DNA of 20,938 bases from Thecamonas trahens ATCC 50062 (GCF_000142905.1 NW_013657646.1:190061-210998); one strand, 5' to 3'; counted from the first letter of the stretch, positions 7,652-16,882 are shown. Notes: generated from the sequence alone by a model not told the origin. Made by a program: numbers and translations.

Positions 7652-9421
7652 ATGAGTGCAGACCAATGCGTTTGGGTGGACGCTGTCGGAGCCACTACTC
7701 GTCCCGACACCATGGAACAGGCGTCCAAAGGGCTCGGCGGGCCGTTGTACAGCCCGCAGATACAGCAGTTGCAGCGCGGGAGCAAGAGACGAGGATCGCG
7801 GACGTTGCCGTTGCCGCCGGTGCTGGTGGGCGGGCCCGAGGTGGTGTTCAAGGTCCGCGCCCTCGACGGCCGCTCCTGGGTCATGGTGGCCCAGCACGCC
7901 GAGGACCTCTCCTTTGCCGCTCTCATGTCCGCCGTCTATGCCGCAGACCACAGCTCAGCCTATGCCCGCAGAAAGTATCTGTTCTGGCTCGACGGCGACG
8001 GCGACGTTATCCGCATCGCGTCGTCAGACCACCTAGTCGCCGCCGTCGCTGACGCCCTCCGTGCTCGCATTGCCGCAGCCCGCGCCGCCATCGTCAGCCT
8101 CCAAGCCAGGGAGCTGGCGAGGGCCAAGGCCAAGGGGAAAATCAAGGGCAAAGGCAAGGGCAAGGCCAAGTCCAAGGCAAAAGCCAAGGCCAAGGCCAAG
8201 GCCAAAGCCAAGGCCCTCGCTCGTCGTGACGGTATTGACCTGCATCAGCCGCTCAAGATCAAGCTCTATCTGCGCAAGTCGCACGTCCCGCCACCGGCGC
8301 CGGTACCTTCTGCCAAGGCCGAAAGTCACACACGCTCGCATCGGCGCAGTGACCACTTGCAGTCGCGCCCACAGAGCGATGGCCGCGAGAACTTGGTCGG
8401 CGCGCCGCAACTCCCTCACCCCGACCCGCAACACACAGGCTCGGCGCCGCAGCCCACCAGCACGCCAGTACCAGTGCCACCCCCATCAGCGCCCAGTGTG
8501 CCCATCGCAGCTGGTGGTCCGCCACCGCCACCGCCACCGCCACCGCCGCCGCCGCAGCCGTCTGGGTCAGCGGGAGGCGCGCCACCACCACCGCCACCAC
8601 CGCCGCCTCCGCCGCCAGGCACCGGCTCGAGTTCTACCGGCCACACGGCAAGTAACCTCATGGATGCCATCAAAGCCGGCAAGCGACTCAAGACCGTGGA
8701 CGAGTCGGCCAAGAAGGCCAAGGCCAAGTCGCCGCAGTCGGATCTTCTGGCGTCGATCCAGGGGCTCGACAAGAACTCGGTCCTGCGCAAGGTCTCGCCC
8801 GAGGAGATCGCAGCCAAGCCAAAGCGCGAGCTGACCGGGCGCGAGCTGATGATGGCCAAGATCCGCGCAGGCGCCAAGGAGCAGCTTCGCGAGGTGACGG
8901 AGGAGGACAAGAAGAAGCCGCCGCCCAAGCTCGAGGGCCGCGACCTGATGATGGCCATCATCCGCGACAAGCCCGAGCTGAAGAAACTCGACCGCGCCTC
9001 CATTCCGCCACCCAAGAAGGAGGTCACCCCACGTGACGAGCTGCTCCAGTCGCTAGCCGCCGCCAAGAAGCTTCGCAAGGTCAAGCCGAAGGAGACACCC
9101 ACGCTTCTCGGCATCACGCCCGACCTTATGGGCGGGCGCGGCTTCTTTGGCGTTCGCAAGATGGATCTCGTCGATGGCCCGCTGCCGCCCTTGGAGGCGC
9201 CGGCTCCTCCGCCTGCGGCAGCTGGGCCAGCTCCCACGCCCGACACCGACAGCAAGGCCGAGATCAGCGGCGGAGGTGGCGACGCTGATGCCCCGCCCCC
9301 TCCTGCCTCCCCGCCTCCTGCAGCCGATCCTCCTCCGCCCCCCCCGGCCCCCCCGGCCCCCCCACCTCCCTCCCTCACTGTCACCACCGCCAGCGAATCT
9401 CCCGGCAATCCGGCCGAGTAA
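7652..9421 (+). CDS. PB1 domain-polyproline-multi-WH2 actin-binding protein
   Basis: 589 residues from the ATG at 7652; the ATG at 7712 (Met21) has a better context (ACACCATGG) and may be the true start. Residues ~64-137 resemble a PB1 domain, with an OPCA-like acidic loop 'FWLDGDGDVIRIASSDHL'. Residues 155-191 are a Lys-Ala-Lys-Gly run. Two P12 tracts lie at ~290-325, the kind bound by profilin or SH3 domains. Five WH2-like motifs follow at ~335 ('LMDAIKAGKRLKTV'), ~363 ('DLLASIQ...VLRKV'), ~396 ('ELMMAKIRAG...LREV'), ~430 ('DLMMAIIRDKPELKKL') and ~462 ('DELLQSLAAAKKLRKV'). The tail is Pro-rich again. WH2 repeats bind G-actin, and tandem copies typically nucleate or sever filaments (Spire, Cobl). 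The expected role is cytoskeletal scaffolding in which PB1 recruits a partner. The WH2 and polyproline calls are firmer than PB1. Confidence 0.75.
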   Translation: MSADQCVWVDAVGATTRPDTMEQASKGLGGPLYSPQIQQLQRGSKRRGSRTLPLPPVLVGGPEVVFKVRALDGRSWVMVAQHAEDLSFAALMSAVYAADHSSAYARRKYLFWLDGDGDVIRIASSDHLVAAVADALRARIAAARAAIVSLQARELARAKAKGKIKGKGKGKAKSKAKAKAKAKAKAKALARRDGIDLHQPLKIKLYLRKSHVPPPAPVPSAKAESHTRSHRRSDHLQSRPQSDGRENLVGAPQLPHPDPQHTGSAPQPTSTPVPVPPPSAPSVPIAAGGPPPPPPPPPPPPQPSGSAGGAPPPPPPPPPPPPGTGSSSTGHTASNLMDAIKAGKRLKTVDESAKKAKAKSPQSDLLASIQGLDKNSVLRKVSPEEIAAKPKRELTGRELMMAKIRAGAKEQLREVTEEDKKKPPPKLEGRDLMMAIIRDKPELKKLDRASIPPPKKEVTPRDELLQSLAAAKKLRKVKPKETPTLLGITPDLMGGRGFFGVRKMDLVDGPLPPLEAPAPPPAAAGPAPTPDTDSKAEISGGGGDADAPPPPASPPPAADPPPPPPAPPAPPPPSLTVTTASESPGNPAE

Positions 9422-9531
9422 ACGCCTTCCTTTCCTTGCTGTCGCCGGCCGCCGGGCCTGGCACCCGGTCACCGCCACCGCCCACCCGCAGGCTCACCCG
9501 TCGGCCCACACTCACCTCACTCGAGCTCGCC

Positions 9532-10225
9532 ATGGCGGCAGCAACCATAGCGGCACTCGAGGCCGAGACGGCGGCACTCCGTGCGCGTGTGGCCGCGCGA
9601 CGTCCGCTGGTGGCGCTATTGGCTGGCGAGGCGGACTCGGGCGACGGCGGGCTGGCGGCGGCGGCCGACATGGCCGGCGCGGCGGCGGCGCTGAGCGCGG
9701 CCGGAGCCCGGACGACAGATGTGGCACGCGGGATGGTGCGGCTGCGGCTGGATCGTGATGTAGCTGTGGCTGAGGCTGCTGAGGCCGGCGCACGTGCTGC
9801 TAGAATGGTGGCTGATGCTGCAGACGCCCGCGTGGCGGCGGACGACGCGGCCACGCGTTTTTGTGGCGGCGGCGGCGGCTGCGGGCGCACAGGCGGCGGA
9901 CGACGCCGATGATGCTGCCAAGAGCCAGTATCTACGGGCCAAGGCTGGCGAGTATGCTGACGCCGTCGGTGAGATGGAGGCGCGGATAGAGGCGCTGGCC
10001 ATTGACGGCCGCACGCATCCACAGCTGACGGCGCTGGCCGCCGAGCTCGCCGACGTCCGCAGCGAGCTTGAACCGCGGCTCAAGCGGCTGGAGGCCTACC
10101 GCGACCTCCCACCGGACTTGCATCTGGCGTCGGTGGCCCTCGTCCGCGCCCGCGAGCGGCTGGGCGTGCTGGAGGATGAGATCGGTGCCCTCATTGCCGG
10201 CATCCGGCCGTCGTTCGACGAGTAG
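9532..10225 (+). CDS. Coiled-coil protein resembling augmin subunit HAUS1, with an internal frame break
   Basis: The ATG at 9532 follows the upstream stop by 110 bp. The first frame runs as Ala/Glu/Arg/Asp-rich coiled coil to ~9860; the second frame carries the same style from ~9860 to the TAG at 10223-10225. Dropping one T from the T5 run at 9858-9862 joins them smoothly ('DDAATRFVAAAAAAGAQAAD'), giving ~230 residues. The alternative is a 61-nt intron (9832-9892, GTGGCG..ACAG, ~210 residues), but its donor is unlike the other introns here. The C-terminal part 'LEAYRDLPPDLHLASVALVR' followed by a helix resembles the end of HAUS1, a subunit of augmin, which recruits gamma-tubulin to the sides of spindle microtubules. 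That identity rests on one motif and coiled-coil character, so it is tentative. Confidence 0.5.
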
Positions 10226-10280
10226 CGCCCATATACGCTGGACGCGATGCATATTATTGAAGCTAAAGGTGCGTTGCGCA

Positions 10281-11180
10281 CTATGCAGTGAACGGCGACT
10301 CGCGCAGCTCGGCGAGCTCGTCAGCGGCGATGGAGCGGAGCGAGAACCAGACCGCAAGAGCGACGATGATGCAGAGGACGAGGGTGATAAACAGGTTCCG
10401 GAGAGAGATGCCACCGATGGCGATAACCGAGGCTGGAAGGACGTAGACCTGCGGCAGCGCCGCGCCTTGCGCCGGACGCCCCTCAGTGGGGAGCGGGCGC
10501 TTGGCGTCGCGGGCCGGCGACGGTGGCGGCGGGGGCGGCAGCGGGTCCAGCCCTGCGGAACCACTCGAGCTTACCGAGCTAAATGCCTCGCCGTCGCCGA
10601 CATCGCTCGAGTCATAGCTCGAGTCACCTGTGGAGGTCGCGAGCGGCGAGAGCTCCGGGAGCTCGGGCGCGACGACGGCGCCGATCTTCCAGCGGGCGGA
10701 CTTGTCGGGCGACGCGCCCTTGCCGAGGCGCAGGGCAGCGAGGAGCAGCGGGCGGGCGAGGTCGTCACCGACAATGCGGTACTCAAAGAGGCGTGGATGC
10801 TGTGTGCGCGGAGTAGCGTCGGCGAGAGCGTCGAGGTCGATGACGAGGTCGACGGGCGGGCGCGAGGGGAGGGCGAGGACAAGCAGCGGGAGGTCGGGGG
10901 CGGACCTGGAGGAGAGGGTCAGGACCGAGGAGGGAGAGCTCTGGACAGAGTCTGCCGCATGAGGGACATCCTCCCCTGATGTGTGGCCAGCAGTAGCAGA
11001 GCCAGCAGTAGCGGCGGGGCTGGCGGACATGGCTGGTGGGTAGAGGGTGAGGATGGCGTGGGAGGCGTTGGCCATGGCCACGGCCAGCGGTGGAGGGGAA
11101 GGACCCGGAGGAGGTACCGCATGGGCGAGGCATAGGCAGAGGGCGACAAGCACCACAGCCACGGCGGTAGCTGTGCCCAT
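10281..11180 (-). CDS. Unrecognised type I single-pass membrane protein
   Basis: 299 residues from the ATG at 11180. The frame stays open upstream to 11846, but that part is Pro/Ser/His low complexity from a G-rich spacer and lacks a signal sequence, whereas 11180 begins directly with one ('ATAVAVVLVALCLCLAHA'). The lumenal part (~25-240) has a Ser/Ala-rich stretch, a hydrophobic-patterned segment (~95-165, containing 'HPRLFEYRIVGDDLARPLLL') and a Ser/Pro-rich linker with eight consecutive Pro. A transmembrane helix lies at ~258-280 ('LFITLVLCIIVALAVWF'), followed by a short cytoplasmic tail ending ELRESPFTA. There are few cysteines. No family is recognised. The arrangement fits a glycosylated secretory-pathway membrane protein; no function is proposed. 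It converges on the HAUS1-like gene with 55 bp between stops. Confidence 0.65.
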   Translation of the reverse strand: MGTATAVAVVLVALCLCLAHAVPPPGPSPPPLAVAMANASHAILTLYPPAMSASPAATAGSATAGHTSGEDVPHAADSVQSSPSSVLTLSSRSAPDLPLLVLALPSRPPVDLVIDLDALADATPRTQHPRLFEYRIVGDDLARPLLLAALRLGKGASPDKSARWKIGAVVAPELPELSPLATSTGDSSYDSSDVGDGEAFSSVSSSGSAGLDPLPPPPPPSPARDAKRPLPTEGRPAQGAALPQVYVLPASVIAIGGISLRNLFITLVLCIIVALAVWFSLRSIAADELAELRESPFTA

Positions 11181-11348
11181 CCCACAGCCTCGGCGAGTTG
11201 GGTGGGTACAGGACCGGATGGTGGGTGAGCGGGGAGGGGAGGAGGGGGAGGAGGGGGGGGGGAGAAGGGGGGGGATCGGAGAGAGGAAGAACGGAGGAGC
11301 AGGGGAGGGGGGGGGTTCGGGATCAGAGAGAGTGAGGGCAGATCGAGT

Positions 11349-11393
11349 GGGGGTTGGGGGGTTGGGGGTTGGGGGTTGGGGGTTGGGGTTGGG
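11349..11393 (+). repeat. GGGGGTT tandem tract, quadruplex-type, telomere-like
   Basis: Seven G-tracts of 5, 6, 5, 5, 5, 4 and 3 G are separated each time by TT. This satisfies any G-quadruplex rule and resembles G4T2-type telomeric repeats, but lies between genes. The surrounding plus strand is also G-rich. Confidence 0.85.
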
Positions 11394-11631
11394 TTGTGGT
11401 AGAGCGGGAGGGAGGGAAGAGAGGGTGATGGTGATGGTGGTGGTGGGGGTGGATGGGTGAGGGTGAGGGGGGGAAATGGAGCCGCTGCTCCTTCTCGGCT
11501 TTGGTCGTCCGCTTGCTGGCCACGTGGCCATCGTGCATGCCATCGAGAACAGGGCTGTATCACGGCGATGCTCCTCGATTCTCCTACGCTCCATGACCAT
11601 CCAGGTCATTCTTCCCCCTCCGATCACCTCC

Positions 11632-11681
11632 CTCCCCCCCCCCTCCCCTCCCCCCTCCCCTCCCCCCTCCCCCCCCCCCGC
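11632..11681 (+). repeat. Polypyrimidine CCCCTCCCC tract
   Basis: About 50 bases of almost pure C with single Ts, in tandem CCCCTCCCCTCCCCC style, ~90-140 bp upstream of the coiled-coil gene start. It could form an i-motif or triplex; its length may be unstable. Confidence 0.8.
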
Positions 11682-11771
11682 TTTGGTCCCCCAACGGCTC
11701 CTGTCGACCACCGCCGCCGCGTCCTCGTCCCCGCCCGTCCAGCCAGCCACACGTACCCACTCCTCGCGACG

Positions 11772-14700
11772 ATGACAACCCTGCGGAGCGTGGTGGAGGA
11801 GACCGTGCCAGAGCTGTTCCCGGCACTGGTCAAGCATGTCTCGCATCCGTATGCCCTGGCCATGGCCCTCGACGACCTGCTCCCGGGCCCGCCGTTGCCG
11901 CCGCCCGACGCGCCTCCGCTGGCGGATGCCGTGCCGACGCTGACGCTGACAGAGGGCACCCGGGCCCTGTTCTACTCGCTGAGCAAGTCGTACCCGGGGC
12001 TATTTGGCCCGTCGTCACAGACCGCCAATCTTGAGCTCGCACTCAGCTCCATGCTGCTCTCGTCGTCGGCCGAGGCCCGCTCGACCGCAGCCTCGCCGAG
12101 CAGCAACGCCGACGAGGTCGACGCTGCACTTGCCTCGCTGCTGAGCCCGACGCCTGCGGCGCGGCCGGGCTCGGACGGAGCTGGTCCCGATAATGCTGAC
12201 AGCCCAAGTCGCAGCGCCGACGCCGGTGCGGCGCGGCACATGGATCCGCTGGTCAACACTCTTGTTGAGCACCTGGCGCAGTTGCCGCTCGAATCGTATC
12301 TGGTGGCGCAGGACGCGGTCGGCTTCCTGTATCTGCTGTTCGAAGCGCAAGTGAGTAAGGCGAGCGGAGGGCTTGGGGCTGATGGCGAGGCGCACACCGA
12401 ACTCGCTAGCAACATTGCCGATCGGGTGGCCGATGCGATCCCGTCGATTTCGGCGTCGTTGTTGGCGGTGCTTATCCGCAACTACTTGCGTATTTTTGGA
12501 CGAACGCTTGGCCTTTCGTCCGTGCCTGCCATCTACACACTTATTCCGTCGCATGGCGAGCTTGCGGAGCTTCGGGCTGCGTTGGCGGCGATGTCGTCTG
12601 CGGGCGAGGATCTGACGCTTGAGGCTGCCAACGACGCGCTGGAGACGCAGCGGCTTCGTGACCAGCTAGCATCGCTGTCTGGGACGGAGGCGCCAGCCGC
12701 CACGACTGAGGCTACAGAGACGTCTGAGACGTCGATCCGGCTGATGCGGACGAATAAGGAGCTGCGGGCGAAGCTTCGCGAGGCCAAGGCAGACGCCAGC
12801 AACGAGCTCGCACAGGTCCAGGCTGAGCTCCGCGACTCGGTGCTGCGGGCAGACAACCTGGCGTACGATGTGGAGCGGCTGCAGAAGGCGCTCGATGAGC
12901 GTGTGGCCAAGGACGCGTCGCTGGAGAGCTCGCTGACCAAGCTGCAGTCCAAGGTTGCCGACCATGCGCTCGAGTCGGAACAGTTTGCGCTCGAGCGGGC
13001 TGAGCTCGAGTCGCGTGTCCGATCTCAGGCGATGGAGCTCGAGGCTCTGCGGGCGCGGGGGTGGCTGGCAACGACGACGGTGGAGATGACAGCAGCGTGG
13101 CAACGGGTCGGTCGCTGGAGACGGCATCGCCGATGGCATCGCCGCGAGTGGCGAGCACGGTGGCAGATCTTGCCGATGCGCGTGATGAGATTACGCGGCT
13201 GGAGCGGGTGATCCGAACGTCGGCGGCGACACACGCCGAGGCGCTGGACGCGTTGCAGCACGAGCTCAACGAGGCCCGGGCTGAGAATGAGCACCTGTAC
13301 AAGGAGCAGGCGGCCCACGTGCGCGAGCACGCAAGCCTGCTGCGTGAGCTCGAGTCTGCACGCGACTCGGCCGACGATGTGCAGGTTGAGCGGCGGCGAC
13401 TCAACGCCGTCATTGTCTCGCTCAACTCGGAGCTGAAGCATACCAAGGCTGCGGCAGAGCAGGCCCTCGAGCTGGAGAAGGAGGCGGCAGCGAACCGGGT
13501 GTTCAAGCTGGAGCGTGCCCTCACACGTGCGCAGGCGCTGGCTGACTCTGTCATCGACGCGTCTGGCGGTGATGGGCGGGGAGCAAACGGGAGCGCGGCG
13601 CTCGCCGACGCCATGCGCGAGTGGAACGAGGAGCGCAACGACTTGCTCGACCACGTGGCGCAGCTGCAGTCGAAGATTGCACGGGCGACCGACGAAAAGG
13701 CGGAGCTTGTGGCCGAGTTTGAGGAGACGCTGCGCAAGACACGTGAGGTGTACGCGTCCGAGTCCAACCGCAAGACTGCCGACGGCGAGGCGGCGCTGGA
13801 GCGCGCGCGTGCGGCAGCAGTCAAGGCGGCGCGCGAGGCCGATGCAGAAAAGGCCGAGCTGCTGGACCAGATCGACGAGCTGCAGGCGCGTAACGCGACG
13901 CTGGCACAGCGGTGCGACACTTCGCTCGGGCACAACGAGTCTGTGCAGCTGCAGCGGCGCAAGTGGATGGACGAAAAGGCGCGGTTCCTCCGCGACGCGG
14001 AAAAGTGGCAGGTCGAGCGGTCTGCGCTCATTGCAGCCAAGACCAAGGTGCTGATGGAGCACAACGAAGAGATCAAGGTGATGCGTTGCATGTGGGATGA
14101 GGAGAAGGCATCGCAGCAGGCGCTGCTGGATGCCGCGCACGCCAAGACCAAGCTGTACAAGGGCGAGGTCGAGGAGCTCAACGCCGAGCTGGAGAAGATC
14201 CACGCCAAGCTTGCCGAAGCACAGGCCGAGCTGCGGGCGCAGCGGGCAGAGTTTGAGAGCGCGGTCAGTGTCGAGGCAGCCAAGATTTCGGCCGAAAAGG
14301 AGGCCGGGCTGACGCGGGCGCTGGCAGACGCACAAACCATGCACCAGCAGGCGATGAATGTGATCGAGGGGTACAAGAAGCAGATGCGCGAGTCGCAGCT
14401 GATTGAGGAGCAGATCGAGAGCGAGCTGGCCGAGGCTGCATCTGCGCGGGCGACCGTGGCCAAGCTGACCGAGGAGAACGCGCGTCTGAAGGAGGAAGTG
14501 GTGGCCAAGACGCAGCTCATCGAGGTCTCGTCGATCCACTCGCACCTTGCGGTCATGACCGAGTGTGAGGAGCTGAAGGCGGTCAACGCCAAGCTTGTGG
14601 CGCACAACAAGACGCTCGACAAAGGCCTGCGCAACACCAACCTCGCGCAGCAGCGGTTGGCGGCGGCGCTGGCGTCATCGAACGCCAAGGTCGAGACGTG

Positions 14701-14869
14701 GAAGCGCAAGGCGCTGAACCTCCGCGACAAGCTCGACCGGATGGAGCGGCTCGGCGGTTCGCGCCTGGGCAACGAGCGACGAAGCAATGCTGCGGCATCG
14801 TCATCGTTCATGGTTGCCGCTGCTGCGTCGATGCGTAACGCCGGATCGACACCGCAGCTGCGGCGTTGA
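11772..14869 (+). CDS. Long coiled-coil protein (~1030 residues), with an internal frame break
   Basis: The ATG at 11772 (GCGACGATGACA) begins a globular-looking N-terminus (~1-280) of helical, Leu-rich segments with Ser/Ala linkers. Near-continuous heptad coiled coil follows from ~290 to the end, with a Ser/Ala tail and stop at 14867-14869. The frame used up to ~13060 and the frame used from ~13061 differ. Adding one G to the G5 run at 13057-13061 joins them through an acidic/Ser linker ('GNDDGGDDSSVATGRSLETA'). A mini-intron (13061-13092 or -13095, GTGGCT..AG, 32-35 nt) would also restore frame but is very short and has an atypical donor. The coiled-coil composition before and after the break is the same, so this is one gene. 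No family-specific motif is recognised; golgin-, centrosome- or basal-body-type roles are all possible. Confidence 0.65.
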
Positions 14870-15187
14870 GCCTTCTTGCGTCCTGCTGCCGATGTGCTGG
14901 ATACAGAATGAAATGGCCGGGCTGGCGGTTGCAGGCAGAGTGCCCGAGTTCGGCCGTTGTTCAGTGTTTGGCGGGGAGGAGGCGGCCGCCACGCCAGATG
15001 AGCCACCCACCCCTTTCCCCACCCCTTTACGCACACTCGTCTTGGCGCTGGTGTAGCGCGAGGCGACTGAGCGCAGCGGGGCGGTTGAGCCAGGCAAGGC
15101 AAGGCGAGGCGAGCCGAGGGGGGCACAAGCCGGCGAGAAGGCGAGCAGAGAGCAGGTGGCGGGCGTGGGCGGCGGGTCGAGGGCGGC
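14870..15187. other. Intergenic spacer with GGCAAGGC/GGCGAGGC repeats
   Basis: 318 bp between tandem plus-strand genes. Around 15092-15120 there is a short imperfect tandem run (GGCAAGGCAAGGCGAGGCGAG). No tRNA, other RNA gene or promoter motif is seen. Confidence 0.55.
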
Positions 15188-16882
15188 ATGAAGAAGACGG
15201 TGACGGTGCGGCGCAAGTCGCGGCGCAAGCGCAAACGGGTGCCTCGACCGCATAGCGCTACGGCGAGCGGCGGTAGCAGTTGCGGTAGCAGTAGCAGTAC
15301 CAGTAGTAGTAGCAGCAGCAGCCGTCGCGATGGCGATGATGGTCGGGACCGTGGCGGCCGACGACGGGGGGCGCGGGCGAGAGGCAAGGGCAAGGACAGG
15401 GAGGAGGGGAAGGACAAGGGGCAGAGCAGCAAGGGCAGATCATCAGCCAAGGACCGTCAGGGCAAGTCGTCGGCCAAGGACCGTAAGGACAAGTCGTCGG
15501 CCAAGAGCCGCAAGGGCAAGTCGTCGGCCAAGAGCCGCAAGGGCAAGTCGTCGGCCAAGAGCCGCAAGGGCAAGTCGTCGGCCAAGAGCCGTAAGGGCAA
15601 GTCGTCGGCCGAGGACCGAAAGGGCAAGTCGTCGGCCAAGGACCGTAGGGGCAAGTCGTCGGCCAAGGACCGAAAGGGCAAGTCGTCGGCCAAGAGCCGC
15701 AAGGGCAAGTCGCCGGCCAAGGGCGGTGGGTCGTCGTCGCCAACCTCGCCCTCCTCCACCTCCTCCACCTCTACAACCTCCAGGGACAAGGATAAGACCA
15801 AAGCCAAGAGAGGACGCAAGGCCAAGTCGCGTGGGAAGCGCGCATCGTACTTGAGGCCGTCAATGTCGCGCTCACGAATGGGTTCGACGGTGCGGGCGTG
15901 GGCTGTGCCGTCCAAGTCCAAGCTACGCCTACTGGCGGATGAGGGCAAGATCGGGGCCAGCGAGCTGAAGAAGCTGGCCAAGCGGCTGCGCGGGAAGCGC
16001 ACCATCTCGCTGGGCAAGTTTATGGCGGCAGCGTTGGCAAGCGGTATTGTGTCGCGGCGACGGCGGCTTGGCCTGTGGGCCATGCTCGCCACTTCGGCCA
16101 ACAAGCTCAACGTGCACGAGCTGGATTTGTACGTGGCGTTGATGACCGGGACGTCAGCGGCGACGATGCTTGCGGGTTGGGCGCGTGTCTTCGACCGCGG
16201 CTCGCGCGGACTCGATGCCGCCGCAGTGCGGAACATGTTTGTGGCGGCGGCGGTGACCAAGACTCGTTGCGACTTTGCCTTGCCCGGCATCCACAAGGCG
16301 ACCAAGTCGACGCCGCTGCGGTTTGCTTATTCGAACGATGATGCACAGCCTTTCTTGGCGGCGGCAGACGCGTTCTTTGCACGCGCGGTCCGCAAGACTG
16401 CATCGAGCAAGTATATCACCGCCGACGAGTTTGCTCGGATGCGCAAGGCCAAGGAGCTTGGGCCGATTGTGGCGTACTTTACCTCGGTTGCGCGGGCGCT
16501 GCCGAGTTCGCGCGGTGCAACGTCATCCGATTCGGGTTCGGGTAGCTCGGGCAGCTCGGATAGCTCGTCGGCGTACTCGTCGGCACCGTCGTACTCGTCG
16601 GGGCGGGGCCTGCAAACCTCGGTGTTTGTTGACGAGGTGAAGCGGCCACGTGGGGCGCGGTACCGGCGCGACCACAACGATACCGGGCGGGCGGACACGC
16701 GGTCGCACATTCGATCACGGGCGCGCGAGTACCTCTCTGGCGCGTCGATGGGCGGCTCGGGCTCGTCGAGCAAGCGGGCGTCGAGCTCGCGCAAGGCATC
16801 GGCGCGTGTCCGGCGTGACGAGCTCGACGACGCTGACGTTTTTCACCTCGGCCATTGGGCGGATCTGTACTCGGAGCTGTGA
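15188..16882 (+). CDS. Basic 9-residue-repeat protein with EF-hand-like C-terminal region
   Basis: 564 residues from the ATG at 15188 to the TGA at 16880-16882. The N-terminus has Arg/Lys runs ('RRKSRRKRKR', a likely nuclear signal) and a poly-Ser tract. Residues 85-174 are ten copies of a nine-residue unit, mostly SSAKSRKGK or SSAKDRKGK, rich in sites for basophilic and CK2-type kinases. A second Ser/Thr-Lys region follows. Residues ~240-440 are helical and resemble a degenerate EF-hand array: 'FDRGSRGLDAAAVRNMF' has an EF-loop-like D-x-G-x-G-x-D spacing, but the Ca2+ ligands are incomplete. The C-terminal part is Ser/Gly-rich, then Arg-rich. It could be a chromatin- or RNA-associated protein with a calcium-sensor-like fold that no longer binds calcium; no named family is recognised. 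Confidence 0.7.
   Translation: MKKTVTVRRKSRRKRKRVPRPHSATASGGSSCGSSSSTSSSSSSSRRDGDDGRDRGGRRRGARARGKGKDREEGKDKGQSSKGRSSAKDRQGKSSAKDRKDKSSAKSRKGKSSAKSRKGKSSAKSRKGKSSAKSRKGKSSAEDRKGKSSAKDRRGKSSAKDRKGKSSAKSRKGKSPAKGGGSSSPTSPSSTSSTSTTSRDKDKTKAKRGRKAKSRGKRASYLRPSMSRSRMGSTVRAWAVPSKSKLRLLADEGKIGASELKKLAKRLRGKRTISLGKFMAAALASGIVSRRRRLGLWAMLATSANKLNVHELDLYVALMTGTSAATMLAGWARVFDRGSRGLDAAAVRNMFVAAAVTKTRCDFALPGIHKATKSTPLRFAYSNDDAQPFLAAADAFFARAVRKTASSKYITADEFARMRKAKELGPIVAYFTSVARALPSSRGATSSDSGSGSSGSSDSSSAYSSAPSYSSGRGLQTSVFVDEVKRPRGARYRRDHNDTGRADTRSHIRSRAREYLSGASMGGSGSSSKRASSSRKASARVRRDELDDADVFHLGHWADLYSEL
15440..15709 (+). repeat. Coding 27-bp tandem repeat, ten units
   Basis: Ten in-frame 27-bp units (e.g. 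TCGTCGGCCAAGAGCCGCAA plus GGGCAAG) with a truncated eleventh at 15710. Units 3-6 encode identical peptides; units 1, 2, 7, 8 and 9 carry substitutions; there are no indels. The central uniform block flanked by variant units is what unequal crossing-over produces. Confidence 0.92.

Larger units (their letters stand above)
11181..11771. other. Divergent intergenic region, G-rich left half and C-rich right half
   Basis: This 591-bp promoter-side spacer lies between two divergently transcribed genes. The left half (11219-11470) is purine/G-rich on the plus strand and the right part (11626-11685) is pyrimidine-rich, so each gene reads a C/T-rich strand ahead of its ATG. No TATA box or named factor site is clear. 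The open frames across it are low-complexity and not convincing genes. Confidence 0.6.

Noticed and set aside
6826-7926. A 366-codon minus-strand frame and two plus-strand frames through the 51-bp repeats, suggesting a repeat protein
   Set aside because: Openness follows from a stop-poor unit divisible by three; different frames and both strands are equally open, and the minus frame overlaps the signal-peptide exon of the sushi/EGF gene.
11181-11846. N-terminal extension of the type I membrane protein
   Set aside because: It would bury the signal peptide behind 222 low-complexity residues and cross the neighbouring gene's start.
12712-15450. A 912-codon open frame on the minus strand opposite the coiled-coil gene
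   Set aside because: It is a Ser/Ala/Arg-rich antisense shadow produced by GC-rich codons of the plus-strand coiled coil, with no domain and no start context; the plus-strand reading has clear heptads.
15440-15721. CRISPR-like regular repeats
   Set aside because: The 27-bp units are adjacent with no spacers and are in frame in a coding sequence; the genome is eukaryotic.
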